Below are positions 6,907 through 14,617 of a stretch of DNA of 22,653 nucleotides, piece after piece. Position numbers and translations under genes: made by a program. The notes under the pieces are model-generated. The model was not told where the DNA came from, searched no databases, and saw nothing but the letters and a program-made list of their open reading frames with translations. Numbering within the stretch: the stretch's first letter is position 1; the number at the start of each line of letters is the position of its first letter. The stretch covers positions 1 to 22,653 of the forward strand of contig DKVL01000051.1 of NCBI GenBank assembly GCA_002491195.1, read 5' to 3'. The stretch is from Lachnospiraceae bacterium UBA7179 (GTDB taxonomy: Bacteria; Bacillota; Clostridia; Lachnospirales; Lachnospiraceae).

Positions 6907-9471
6907 TCACGCATGATGCCGTGCGTTCTCCTCGAGGTGCATCTTTAGCAGCGCGACAACCCTGTCGGCATCGATCGGCTTCGGCGTATGCGCATTCATA
7001 CCGCAGTCCAGGCACTTTTGCACATCATCGGCGAACGCGTCTGCACTCATTGCAATAATCGGGATCTCCTTCGCGTCGCTGCGCTCGAGCGCACGGATTG
7101 CCATGGCGGCCTCATACCCCGTCATGACCGGCATTCTGATATCCATCAAAATCGCGCAGTAATATCCTTTCTCCGATGCAGCGAACAGGTCCACACAGAC
7201 CTTTCCGTTCTCGGCACGCTCCGGCTTCAAGCCTACATCAGAAAAAAGCTCGTTTGCAATCTCCCAGTTAAGCTCATTGTCCTCCGCCACGAGAATATTT
7301 TCACCCGAAAACGACAGTCTATGCGCATCTGTCCCAACTACATCCGCCGGAACCCGCTTATGCAGATCATAGTAAAGTGTTGACTGAAAAAGCGGCTTTA
7401 CGATAAATGTATCAATTCCGGCCTCCTTTGCCTTCTCCTCCAGCTCACTGTTGTCCGTTGCAGAAATCATAAGAATGTGCGGTGCACTCCCATATCGGCT
7501 GCGAATCTCACGCGCCACATCAAGACCATTCATGCCAGGAAGCCTCCAGTCAATGAGAATAACCTCATAATCATTTCCTTTTGCGTGTGCACTCTCCATC
7601 ATATCAAGAGCCGCTTTTCCGTCAAGCACCCACTGTGCCTCAATGCCAATTGTCTTTAACGTCATCACCGTGCAGTCACAAAATACTTCGTCGTCATCAA
7701 TAACAAGCGTCCTCCATGGCGGAAGCATTTTCTGTTCCTCCGCTGACGGTGCCTTTTCCAAATCCAGTGTCACCTGGAAACGACTCCCCTTTCCGGGTGT
7801 ACTCTCTACCTGTATCGTGCCTCCCATTGCGTCCACGATATACTTTGTAATGCTCATGCCAAGCCCTGCGCCCGCTGCCTTTTGCACACGCGCATTGTCC
7901 TCACGCATAAAAGGCTGGAAGATTTTTTTCTGAAATTCTTCTGACATTCCAATACCGTTGTCCACAACCAGCAAGTGCACCTGAACATGTGTTTCTGCAT
8001 TTACCTTTGATGCTTCCTCGTAAACCTCAAGCCGGATATTGCCGCCCTCCGGTGTAAACTTAACTGCATTGCTCAGGAGATTTAACAAAATCTGATTCAG
8101 GCGCACGCTGTCGCCCCACACATCTTCCGCGAGCACATCATGAATGTACAAATCAAAACGCTGGTTCTTCTCCCTCGCCTGCGGCTGGATAATATTGACG
8201 ACATTCTGCATCACCTCAGGCAGTGCAATCTGATGCATGTTCAACACCATCTTGCCGCTTTCAATCTTTGACATATCAAGCACGTCATTGATCAGCCCGA
8301 GAAGATGTCTGCTCGAATGAGAAATCTTGCGCAGACATTCCTCCACCTTTTTGGTGTTATTAAGATTTGTGCTCGCGATCTCAGTCATACCGATAATACC
8401 ATTCATCGGCGTTCTGATATCGTGGCTCATGTTTGAGAGAAAATCACTCTTCGCCCTGTTTGCATTCTCCGCATCACGCCTTGCCTCCTCAAGAAAACGC
8501 ATCTGCCTGCGCATCATGAAATAGTAAATTACAAATACCACCAGGAACAACACAACAATCACGACACCGTCCATCATCGCTGTGCGCGTCCACTCATCCC
8601 CAAACTGATCGATCATCTCGTCGAGCATGTTATAAGGCATTGACAGGATCAGATACCACTCCGAATACGGGAGACTCTTGCAGTAAATCCTCCGATGCCC
8701 CTGTTTTAATACAAGCTCCGTCGTATAATCCCTGTTTTGCTCCATGGCGTCCGCAAGCTCCCGCGCATATTTTTCGAGATCCGCTTTACCATATCCGCCT
8801 GCCTCCTCATAATAACGCCGTATCTTATCATAATAATTGTGATCCGCGTCATCATCCCTCTGCAGGACAATCTCGCCGTCCCGTCTGATCACATGATAAA
8901 TCATCGACTCCTCGAGACCTGAAAGAAAAATATCCGCCGCATGATCCAGCGAGAATCCTGCCACAAGCGCAATTGCATTCTCTCCTTCCCTCACCTGGCA
9001 AAACATCGGCACACCAAACAGGATCATCCTGTTTCCATCTGAGTCGCTGCCAAGCCCGATCTTGCGCTCTCCGTTTTCAACCGAACGCACATAGGCTGGA
9101 AAATCAGGCATGACAATCCTGCTCCCGTACAGCATGTCAATTGTACCATTATCAAGATAAAATCCAACATTGTCAAATCCCCGATTCTTAGCGCGCAGAC
9201 TTAGCAGTGTGCGCTGCTCATCCCCGCCGATACCGTTGAGCAGGATATCATCACTTAATGCCCTTACCTGATCCAGTTTCGTTTCGATGATCGTACCAAA
9301 ATGCAGCGTCACCTGCTCACTCGTTCCTGACATATACATTTCTCCGATGGCAAGCATCGTCGCTGCGCTTTCACGATCCATATGTACCGCCTGGGAGACA
9401 AAAACGCCGCCACATACAATTAACACAAGCATAAGACTAATAACCAGAAAACGTGTCGATTTGTTCTTCAT
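6907..9471 (-). CDS. Hybrid sensor histidine kinase with two receiver domains
   Basis: This is an 854-aa inner-membrane signalling protein. TM1 (about 8-28) and TM2 (about 301-320) enclose a roughly 270-residue extracellular sensor that reads like a Cache/PAS-type fold. The HisKA domain has His 350 (SNMSHDIRTPMNGIIGM). The ATPase domain has the N-box (NLLSNAVKF, N467), G1 (DNGIGM, D504) and G2 (GAGLGMS). Receiver 1 (about 587-705) has DDD (592-594) and phospho-acceptor D641 in LIDWRLPGMNG. Receiver 2 (about 724-846) has AEDN and D777 in LMDIRMPVMTG. All key residues are present. No HPt or output domain is attached, so phosphotransfer must end on another protein not seen in this window. The start ATG has GAGGA 7 bases upstream. 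The ligand is unknown. Confidence 0.95.
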   Translation of the reverse strand: MKNKSTRFLVISLMLVLIVCGGVFVSQAVHMDRESAATMLAIGEMYMSGTSEQVTLHFGTIIETKLDQVRALSDDILLNGIGGDEQRTLLSLRAKNRGFDNVGFYLDNGTIDMLYGSRIVMPDFPAYVRSVENGERKIGLGSDSDGNRMILFGVPMFCQVREGENAIALVAGFSLDHAADIFLSGLEESMIYHVIRRDGEIVLQRDDDADHNYYDKIRRYYEEAGGYGKADLEKYARELADAMEQNRDYTTELVLKQGHRRIYCKSLPYSEWYLILSMPYNMLDEMIDQFGDEWTRTAMMDGVVIVVLFLVVFVIYYFMMRRQMRFLEEARRDAENANRAKSDFLSNMSHDIRTPMNGIIGMTEIASTNLNNTKKVEECLRKISHSSRHLLGLINDVLDMSKIESGKMVLNMHQIALPEVMQNVVNIIQPQAREKNQRFDLYIHDVLAEDVWGDSVRLNQILLNLLSNAVKFTPEGGNIRLEVYEEASKVNAETHVQVHLLVVDNGIGMSEEFQKKIFQPFMREDNARVQKAAGAGLGMSITKYIVDAMGGTIQVESTPGKGSRFQVTLDLEKAPSAEEQKMLPPWRTLVIDDDEVFCDCTVMTLKTIGIEAQWVLDGKAALDMMESAHAKGNDYEVILIDWRLPGMNGLDVAREIRSRYGSAPHILMISATDNSELEEKAKEAGIDTFIVKPLFQSTLYYDLHKRVPADVVGTDAHRLSFSGENILVAEDNELNWEIANELFSDVGLKPERAENGKVCVDLFAASEKGYYCAILMDIRMPVMTGYEAAMAIRALERSDAKEIPIIAMSADAFADDVQKCLDCGMNAHTPKPIDADRVVALLKMHLEENARHHA

Positions 9472-9519
9472 AGCTGATTCCTCGTCTTTCTTTTTGATTC
9501 TCTCTCAATTTATATTCAA

Positions 9520-9525
9520 ATTATA
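9520..9525 (-). promoter_or_regulatory. Candidate -10 box for the hybrid kinase
   Basis: A perfect TATAAT on the minus strand lies 48 bases before the kinase start. The base composition around it is A+T rich. No convincing -35 was found at 16-18 bases, so this is a weak call. Confidence 0.35.
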
Positions 9526-9693
9526 CTATAAATCTCAAAAAAGCGATAGTCTTTTGTGCAAATTGATTAATATTTTTCTGCCCCTTTTCTCTACAATTCA
9601 ACAAAATAACTGCTATTTGTCATCCATTTTGCAAAAGTTCCGCTGCCGACAATTTTCTCACCTCGAAAAACGTAGACTCAGCCAAATTTGTGA

Positions 9694-9948
9694 ATGAAAA
9701 TCGTATGCTTTTCCTTTATGAAAAACGCAGAGGACGCGGAGGATATGGTGCAGGAAACGTTTCTGAAACTGATGAACTGCGAAAAGCAGTTTGAGTCGGA
9801 GGAGCATGCGCGGGCATGGCTCATTGTGACAGCGTCCAATACCTGCAAGAATGAGCTGAGACGGTGGAAACGCAGACTGGAAAATATCAAGGTTGTCTCG
9901 CAACCAACAATTGAATTGACATCTCCCCGATATTTTGTTAGAATATAG
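9694..9948 (+). pseudogene. ECF sigma-factor fragment (region 2 only)
   Basis: The reading frame contains FSFMKNAEDAEDMVQETFLK and EEHARAWLIVTASNTCKNELRR, a clear region 2 of an extracytoplasmic-function sigma-70 factor. An in-frame TGA stands immediately before the ATG, so the usual first 20-25 residues are missing. After NELRRWKRR the sequence loses similarity and stops, so region 4, which recognises the -35, is absent. No good ribosome binding site precedes it. It is best read as a gene relic. It is flanked by A+T-rich DNA with no other gene on either side. Confidence 0.7.
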
Positions 9949-10109
9949 CAGTAATCAACACAAATCGAGTAAAATATATAATTCAAGCTGTAATATATTG
10001 TATAATTTGTCTATCTTTTTGTAATTCAAATAATTTTTGTAGTATTTCTTGCAAAATTATCCACTATTTATAACTTCTTGTAATAAAAAATGCACAAGCA
10101 GCAGAAAAA
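9949..10109. other. A+T-rich stretch without a gene
   Basis: This holds low-complexity A+T-rich DNA between the sigma relic and the metallophosphoesterase stop. I see no gene, convincing hairpin terminator or promoter. The parallel stretch 9526-9693, before the relic, is similar. Confidence 0.5.
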
Positions 10110-10607
10110 TCAGTCTTTCTTTTGTATCGCCAACACAATCTCATCAAAAGAAATTGGTGTATAGTTAATTCTCTCCACAGATACGCAGTAATGCTGGTTA
10201 CTGTATGTCTTGAAAAGCGGGGAGTTGTGCACATGGCCAAACAGGTTGGCATAAGGCATATTTGTATTTACATACAACGGTTCGTGCGACAAGATCCAAA
10301 AATCTTTGATGATGATCGGATAATCATAGACCTCCTCAAAACCACAATCACGATAATATTGATTCGATCGCACGTCATGATTGCCCTTGACAAGATATTT
10401 TCTCCCGTTTAATTGCCCTAACAATATAGCTTCCTGTTCATCCGCACCGAAATCCCCTAAAACGTATACTTCATCCTCCGGATTGACACGATCATTCCAC
10501 CGCTGTACTAACGCGTGATCCATCTCTGTGGCAGTCCCAAATGGTCTGTTTTCATACAATCTTATATTGTCCTGCGAAAAATGCGTGTCCGCAATAAAAT
10601 AAATCAT
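10110..10607 (-). CDS. Calcineurin-like metallophosphoesterase
   Basis: This 165-aa cytosolic phosphoesterase uses two metal ions. Its motifs are complete and ordered: DTH (7-9), GDF (51-53), GNHD (75-78), SHEP (H108) and GHVH (124-127). The short length and the motif spacing resemble the small YfcE-like/phage-type phosphoesterases; the substrate is unknown. I chose the ATG at 10607 because GGAGG lies 8 bases upstream and the protein then begins directly with MIYFIADTHF, as is typical. The 32 extra upstream codons of the longer frame lack a ribosome binding site. It is divergent from the 114-aa membrane protein. A 56-bp degenerate copy of codons near residues 16-36 occurs at 12887-12942. Confidence 0.93.
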   Translation of the reverse strand: MIYFIADTHFSQDNIRLYENRPFGTATEMDHALVQRWNDRVNPEDEVYVLGDFGADEQEAILLGQLNGRKYLVKGNHDVRSNQYYRDCGFEEVYDYPIIIKDFWILSHEPLYVNTNMPYANLFGHVHNSPLFKTYSNQHYCVSVERINYTPISFDEIVLAIQKKD

Positions 10608-10678
10608 CCATTTCACCTCCATACTCTGCCTGCCCCGAAACCGCTCTTTCCACTCTTTCTTTTCCTTCTTCCATCCTG

Positions 10679-10684
10679 TATAAT
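10679..10684 (+). promoter_or_regulatory. Candidate -10 box for the 114-aa membrane protein
   Basis: A perfect TATAAT lies 36 bases before the ATG at 10720. The -35 region (TTTCTT at 17 bases) is weak. A minus-strand TATACA overlaps it (10677-10682), so divergent promoters may overlap here. Confidence 0.4.
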
Positions 10685-10719
10685 GAATATCTGAAATAAT
10701 CAAAAAGGAGCCCTGTCAT

Positions 10720-11064
10720 ATGCAGCTTACGAAAGAATCTTTCCCATATATTGTCTGGTTTCTCCTTCTATTAGTGTGGCACCATCTTTCCATGTCGCTC
10801 TCAAGGAGAACCATCAATGTAATCTGCCGTGTTGTCATTGTCATAGATCTTGGTATGTTCCTGCTCACCATAAAGCTTTTCAAATTCTGGCTGCTGGTTT
10901 TCTACCTGTTGGTGGGCGTTTATTTTCTACGTGAAAAATTTGGCAGATGGACCGAGTACACCTATCAAAGGCGCAACTTGGTCAGCTCCATGCAAGACTG
11001 CATCGTGGAGGTCGGTAGCCTGATGTTTGTCTTCAGCTTAACGCTGCTGTCCATCATAAAATAA
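10720..11064 (+). CDS. Small multi-pass membrane protein, 114 aa
   Basis: This is an unrecognised integral membrane protein. Hydrophobic segments lie at about 9-25, 35-50, 54-70 and 95-112, suggesting four TM helices with a basic loop in between (REKFGRWTEYTYQRRN). There is no signal peptidase site and no catalytic motif. AAGGAG lies 9 bases before the ATG. It stands alone on the plus strand, divergent from the metallophosphoesterase. A copy of the promoter of the second AAA-ATPase gene lies just beyond its stop and points back into it, so it may be subject to antisense transcription (inference). Confidence 0.78.
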   Translation: MQLTKESFPYIVWFLLLLVWHHLSMSLSRRTINVICRVVIVIDLGMFLLTIKLFKFWLLVFYLLVGVYFLREKFGRWTEYTYQRRNLVSSMQDCIVEVGSLMFVFSLTLLSIIK

Positions 11065-11074
11065 GCACTGCATT

Positions 11075-11116
11075 TTCTATTGTCAGTCTAACATTGAATC
11101 GCACTTTCGTCAATCA
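11075..11116. repeat. 42-bp duplicate of the AAA-ATPase copy-2 upstream region
   Basis: The first 26 bases are identical to 17930-17955, and the next 16 differ from 17956-17971 at a few positions. On the minus strand it carries the same TTGACG (11108-11113), 17-base spacer and TAGACT (11085-11090) promoter. No ATPase reading frame follows it here. Confidence 0.8.
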
Positions 11117-11163
11117 TCCGAAAACAAGGTTATATTGACATAGTGTTGCAGTGTCTGTCTTGA

Positions 11164-11206
11164 TTATGACGTTTTTTGAAAAAAATAATTTCAAAAAACG
11201 TCATAA
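11164..11206. repeat. Perfect 18-bp inverted repeat with 7-base loop
   Basis: The left arm 11164-11181 (TTATGACGTTTTTTGAAA) and right arm 11189-11206 are exact reverse complements. It lies 82 bases before the start of the plus-strand operon. It could be a terminator-like or attenuator structure or an operator. The T-rich left arm means that a classical terminator orientation is not clear. Confidence 0.8.
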
Positions 11207-11287
11207 ATTTTTGCAGGAAATGATGTTAGAATAGATTTGACATGCAAATGCAAACGAACAACAAAAGAAAGGAGATATTGTTTCAAA

Positions 11288-11728
11288 ATGAGTATGAAAA
11301 AGAAAGCCTGTCTTTTATGGTGCGCTTTTGTGGTATTCCTGATTGCAACGGTTGTCATGCGGTTTGTGATGGATGCGCAGGAGCTTGAATATGAGGAAGT
11401 AGAAGTGCGCGTTTTAGACGCAGTCACAACACAGGTCAGAAACCGTTCCACGGGTACGCACACGGACTTTTATGAGGTTACGGTAGAGTACAATGGAGAA
11501 TCCTATAAGCTTGAAAACGTGCACAATACATATCAATATCCGCGGGGAGCGACCGTTCAGGCATATCTGGCGAACAACGGCAGGCTGTTTGCAAATATAG
11601 AGGGCGTATCCTCCACGACGCCAATTGCATACGCTTATTTTATATGCCTGTTTGGAAGTCTCGGATTGCTATTTGCCGCAGCGGTTTACTCCGGAAAGGC
11701 AAAGCAGGAGAAGGCAGCGTCACAATAA
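11288..11728 (+). CDS. DUF3592-like membrane protein
   Basis: This 146-aa protein has an N-terminal TM helix (about 7-25), an extracytoplasmic beta-rich domain (about 35-115) and a C-terminal TM helix (about 117-138) followed by a basic tail. The central text (VRVLDAVTTQVRNR, DFYEVTVEYNGESYKLENV, YPRGATVQAYL) has the pattern of the DUF3592 family, whose function is unknown. The start is the ATG at 11288; GGAG lies 13 bases upstream, which is longer than ideal, and a second ATG is two codons later. It is the first gene of a probable three-gene operon with the genes at 11764 and 12187. Confidence 0.82.
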   Translation: MSMKKKACLLWCAFVVFLIATVVMRFVMDAQELEYEEVEVRVLDAVTTQVRNRSTGTHTDFYEVTVEYNGESYKLENVHNTYQYPRGATVQAYLANNGRLFANIEGVSSTTPIAYAYFICLFGSLGLLFAAAVYSGKAKQEKAASQ

Positions 11729-11763
11729 ACGCCGGGACGTAATTTGAGGGGGAGGATTTCGTA

Positions 11764-12165
11764 ATGAACACGATAATGATTATGATGAAGATTTTTACAT
11801 ATGTGCCATGTGTAGTCGCGATCGGCGTTGTTATCTATGTCTATGGCTTTAAACGGCGCAAATTTAAGAACAGAAAAGACGCAGGCGCCTTTTTCCCATT
11901 TTTCTTTGAAAATGACTGCCTGGTACTCAATACAGGTTTGCCGACCCCTATACCATTTGTCAATATTGACCATATAGAACTGCATTATAATCAATGGGAA
12001 CTGGATCATCAACTGTCATACAGGCTGTGGGTCTGGGTAGTCACGAAAAACGGAAAAACGAGGAAGATATATTATAAAGGGTATGGCACGGGCAAGTATC
12101 CTTATCCTGTTGATATGAAGGCAGTATTAGAGGAAAAGGGGCTGCGTGTAGAATTGCACATGTAA
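11764..12165 (+). CDS. Single-TM protein, possible PH-like domain, 133 aa
   Basis: I do not recognise a family. Residues 1-28 form a TM helix, followed by a basic stretch (FKRRKFKNRK), so most of the protein should face the cytoplasm. The rest looks like a beta-sandwich or PH-like domain: CLVLNTGLPTPIPFVNIDHI, RLWVWVVTKNGKTRKIYY and a terminal helix VDMKAVLEEKGLRVEL. GGGGGAGG lies 8 bases before the ATG, a strong site. It starts 35 bases after the DUF3592-like gene and ends 21 bases before the lipoprotein gene, so all three are likely to act together at the envelope. Confidence 0.8.
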   Translation: MNTIMIMMKIFTYVPCVVAIGVVIYVYGFKRRKFKNRKDAGAFFPFFFENDCLVLNTGLPTPIPFVNIDHIELHYNQWELDHQLSYRLWVWVVTKNGKTRKIYYKGYGTGKYPYPVDMKAVLEEKGLRVELHM

Positions 12166-12186
12166 AAATAAAAAGGAGAAAAAAAC

Positions 12187-12816
12187 ATGAAAAAAAACAA
12201 ATTATCATTACTCTGCTGCCTTATAGGAACACTCATCCTTTTGTCGCTGACAGCCTGCTCATCAGACGACGACAGTGAAAATGACAAACCAGAAGAAACG
12301 CTTATCCCCATCAGTGTCAAAGGGGCGGAAATCAAAGTTGGAGAGACGACCGTTCAAACACTGCTGGATCAGGGGCTCGAAGTTACATGGATGGACGAAA
12401 ACTATGAAAAAATACCCATAGACCCAGATGAACAACTGGATGCTGACTCATACTATACCGGCGGCAGCCTTTGGTTAAGCGACCACGTTTTTGCGCATAT
12501 ATCCCTGGCCACCGAGGAGACGCCCGTCCCCATGAGTCAGGCAGTGATTGCCCGCCTTGAATTTCACATAGCCACTGAGGAAGACGAGACAGTACTAAAC
12601 CAAATGGCTTTTGACGGCGTACCCGTCACAGAACTTACCTGCGAAAAGGCCCAGGAAATGTACCCCGACTGGTCAGGCAACGAAGTGATGTGGCTAAAAT
12701 ACGGTCTCGAATACAGTTATAGCCTTAATTTCGACATGTCAACCGGACGCCTGACACAGTTTACTGTGGAACGCAAGTACGATGTAGACTGGAACGGAAC
12801 CGGCCAGACAAATTAG
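12187..12816 (+). CDS. Predicted lipoprotein, 209 aa
   Basis: A lipoprotein signal peptide is clear: MKKNK, a hydrophobic core, then the lipobox LTAC with the lipidated Cys at 24, followed by an acidic linker (SSDDDSENDKPEE). The mature domain (about 40-209) contains ISVKGAEIKVGETTVQTLLDQG and a second segment (FDGVPVTELTCEKAQEMYPDW), which look like two related modules. I do not recognise a named family. AAGGAG lies 8 bases before the ATG. It is last of a three-gene operon, and the protein should be anchored on the outer face of the membrane. A long hairpin follows 10 bases after the stop. Confidence 0.85.
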   Translation: MKKNKLSLLCCLIGTLILLSLTACSSDDDSENDKPEETLIPISVKGAEIKVGETTVQTLLDQGLEVTWMDENYEKIPIDPDEQLDADSYYTGGSLWLSDHVFAHISLATEETPVPMSQAVIARLEFHIATEEDETVLNQMAFDGVPVTELTCEKAQEMYPDWSGNEVMWLKYGLEYSYSLNFDMSTGRLTQFTVERKYDVDWNGTGQTN

Positions 12817-12826
12817 AATGATAAAA

Positions 12827-12890
12827 GTTACTGTACACATAGAATTTGCAGTTAATGCTAAGAAAGTGCAAGTCCTGTGTATACAGTAAC
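12827..12890. repeat. Long hairpin: 16-base arms, nested stem
   Basis: GTTACTGTACACATAG (12827-12842) pairs with CTGTGTATACAGTAAC (12875-12890) at 15 of 16 positions, one of them G-T. A nested TTGCA/TGCAA stem lies inside. It sits between convergent genes and could be a bidirectional terminator, although it lacks a T tract, or a small MITE-like insertion. Confidence 0.65.
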
Positions 12891-12942
12891 GTATGATCCG
12901 TCTCTGTGACAATCCCAAATGGTCTGTTTTCATACAATCTTA
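12887..12942 (-). pseudogene. Metallophosphoesterase gene fragment (56 bp)
   Basis: Bases 12887-12942 match 10509-10564 of the metallophosphoesterase gene at 51 of 56 positions; the last 49 bases have only 3 mismatches. Translated in the corresponding frame it gives LYENRPFGIVTETDH, against LYENRPFGTATEMDH in the intact gene. The fragment abuts the stop codon of AAA-ATPase copy 1 on one side and the long hairpin on the other. Confidence 0.8.
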
Positions 12943-14538
12943 AGATAGCCTGCTGCCCTCTTTCTGATAACTCTCAATGATACATTGATGCTCCTTCGTT
13001 TTCTTATCGTAAGTGATCCCCACCAGCAGAATCTCACCAGAATAATCCTTTAGGGATTCCGGGTATGCGCGCTCTTTGATCTGTGTAATGGCGGTCCGGG
13101 CGCTCTGATTCCATTTGAGTTCCACGACAACGACCGGCCTGTTCGGGTGTTTTATAAGCGGCAGATAGACGATATCCGCAAACCCTTTCCCACAGGGAAA
13201 CTCTCGCACTGGTCTGTGATAGTATTGGAAAAAAGCAAGTAATGCAACTGTGATCGTACAGCTCAACGAATTCTCGTCGTTGTACTCAATGCTGGAGATA
13301 AAATCACTGTGCACTTCCTGAATCAATCTGGCGGTTTCGCACTCGTCCATGGTCAGCACCGCCTCCACAATGCTTTCCGAGAGCTTCATGAACTTCGACA
13401 GATTGTCCCCCGACTGATTTTCCATATATTTATAAAAAACTTCCTGAATTTCTTTGTTCGGCACATACGCCTCCTGCGCAGCCCTGTCATATGCGAAATA
13501 GCCAAGATGGATCAGCGTTGTGATCACCTCGTCCTTATCCGCAAAGGTGTGCATATCATTCCTGCAGCCTGTCACATTGACATGGATTCTGTTTCCAGAG
13601 AGCATCTCGATCACTGCCTCGCGCAGACCGTCAAAATTCCGGTTGATCAGTTCCCCGATATCCTCGTAAGTCCCCGTCTCTGTCCAGAACTGCCCGAAGT
13701 CGTCCTCCGCGATCGCGCGCACTACCGACAATGGATTGTAGACCGCCCTGCCGTTGATGTTGTAGCCATTGTACCATTCTTTCATTTTCTGGAAATCGAC
13801 ATGGTATTTCTCACACAGCCAGGCGACTTCCTCCTCGGTAAAGCCGATAAAATCTCCCAGGTCTTTGGGGCGAAGCATCGTGTACTCGTGGAAATTATTG
13901 ACCGCTGACTGTCCCTTCATGCGAACCATCGGCAAAATGCCTGTGAGGTATGCAAGGCGGATATAATTCTTAGCGCCGCTGCTCTTAAATAATCCCCGCA
14001 AAAATTCGATGTAGTCCGATCGTTCTTTGCTGTCTTTGTCAAGCTCTCTGATGGGATAATCCCACTCATCAAAAATGATCACAAACTGATTGCCTGTTGC
14101 ATGATTGATAACGGATAACGCGTCCGCTAAAATCATTTTATCAGAAATAAGATCCGGATATTGCTCCTGCAATTCTCTCACAACAATATAATCTATATGC
14201 TCATTGGGATTGACACCCATTTTTCGTGCCACAACAAACTGTGCCTGAATATCCAGAAAAATCGTGTCATACTGATTCATACTATTCAGAAACAATTCAT
14301 TTTTCGTACACTTCAACGGCTCAAACAGATTTCTCGAATCCACTCCCCTGCTGAAATAAGCAGTCATCATATCTGCAGTGACGGACTTGCCAAATCTGCG
14401 CGGTCTGCTGCTACAGATGAATTTTTCGTCCGCATCTTTTTCCAGCAGTACATTCAGCATCTCCGACTTATCGATAAAATATTTTGTTTTGGAAAAATCT
14501 GCAAATTTCTGATTTCCTTCGTTTAAAAATCTTCCCAC
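12940..14538 (-). CDS. AAA-ATPase-like / PD-(D/E)XK nuclease-like protein, copy 1
   Basis: This 532-aa protein has the layout of the AAA-ATPase-like (PF09820) plus PD-(D/E)XK-like (PF08011) family, which is multicopy in Clostridia and Bacteroidetes and of unknown biological role. Numbered from the chosen start, a degenerate Walker A, SRPRRFGKS, lies at 44-52 and Walker B, FVIIFDEWD, at about 152-160. The C-terminal nuclease-like core has Asp 455 (GFADIVYLP) and VVVELKW with E473 and K475. The GTG at 14538 is preferred, with GAGAGG 8 bases upstream and the family-typical GRFLN start; an in-frame GTG three codons earlier has no spaced site. The C-terminus is GSRLS instead of the E of copy 2 and runs into foreign sequence. 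From residue about 200 onward it is almost identical to copy 2. Confidence 0.92.
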   Translation of the reverse strand: MGRFLNEGNQKFADFSKTKYFIDKSEMLNVLLEKDADEKFICSSRPRRFGKSVTADMMTAYFSRGVDSRNLFEPLKCTKNELFLNSMNQYDTIFLDIQAQFVVARKMGVNPNEHIDYIVVRELQEQYPDLISDKMILADALSVINHATGNQFVIIFDEWDYPIRELDKDSKERSDYIEFLRGLFKSSGAKNYIRLAYLTGILPMVRMKGQSAVNNFHEYTMLRPKDLGDFIGFTEEEVAWLCEKYHVDFQKMKEWYNGYNINGRAVYNPLSVVRAIAEDDFGQFWTETGTYEDIGELINRNFDGLREAVIEMLSGNRIHVNVTGCRNDMHTFADKDEVITTLIHLGYFAYDRAAQEAYVPNKEIQEVFYKYMENQSGDNLSKFMKLSESIVEAVLTMDECETARLIQEVHSDFISSIEYNDENSLSCTITVALLAFFQYYHRPVREFPCGKGFADIVYLPLIKHPNRPVVVVELKWNQSARTAITQIKERAYPESLKDYSGEILLVGITYDKKTKEHQCIIESYQKEGSRLS

Positions 14539-14617
14539 AGCAAACACCTCTCATGCCACAATTGCTAATGTTAATCGGACATTGAACAACACTTCTTAAA
14601 ATTTTAGCCCATAAATT

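Noticed and set aside
11135..11140. TTGACA as the -35 of the DUF3592-like operon
   Set aside because: No acceptable -10 lies 16-18 bases downstream on the plus strand, so the promoter of that operon remains unassigned.
13309..13908. 199-codon plus-strand frame inside AAA-ATPase copy 1
   Set aside because: It is an antisense shadow of a conserved coding region. The partial recurrence in copy 2 simply follows from the high DNA identity of the two genes.
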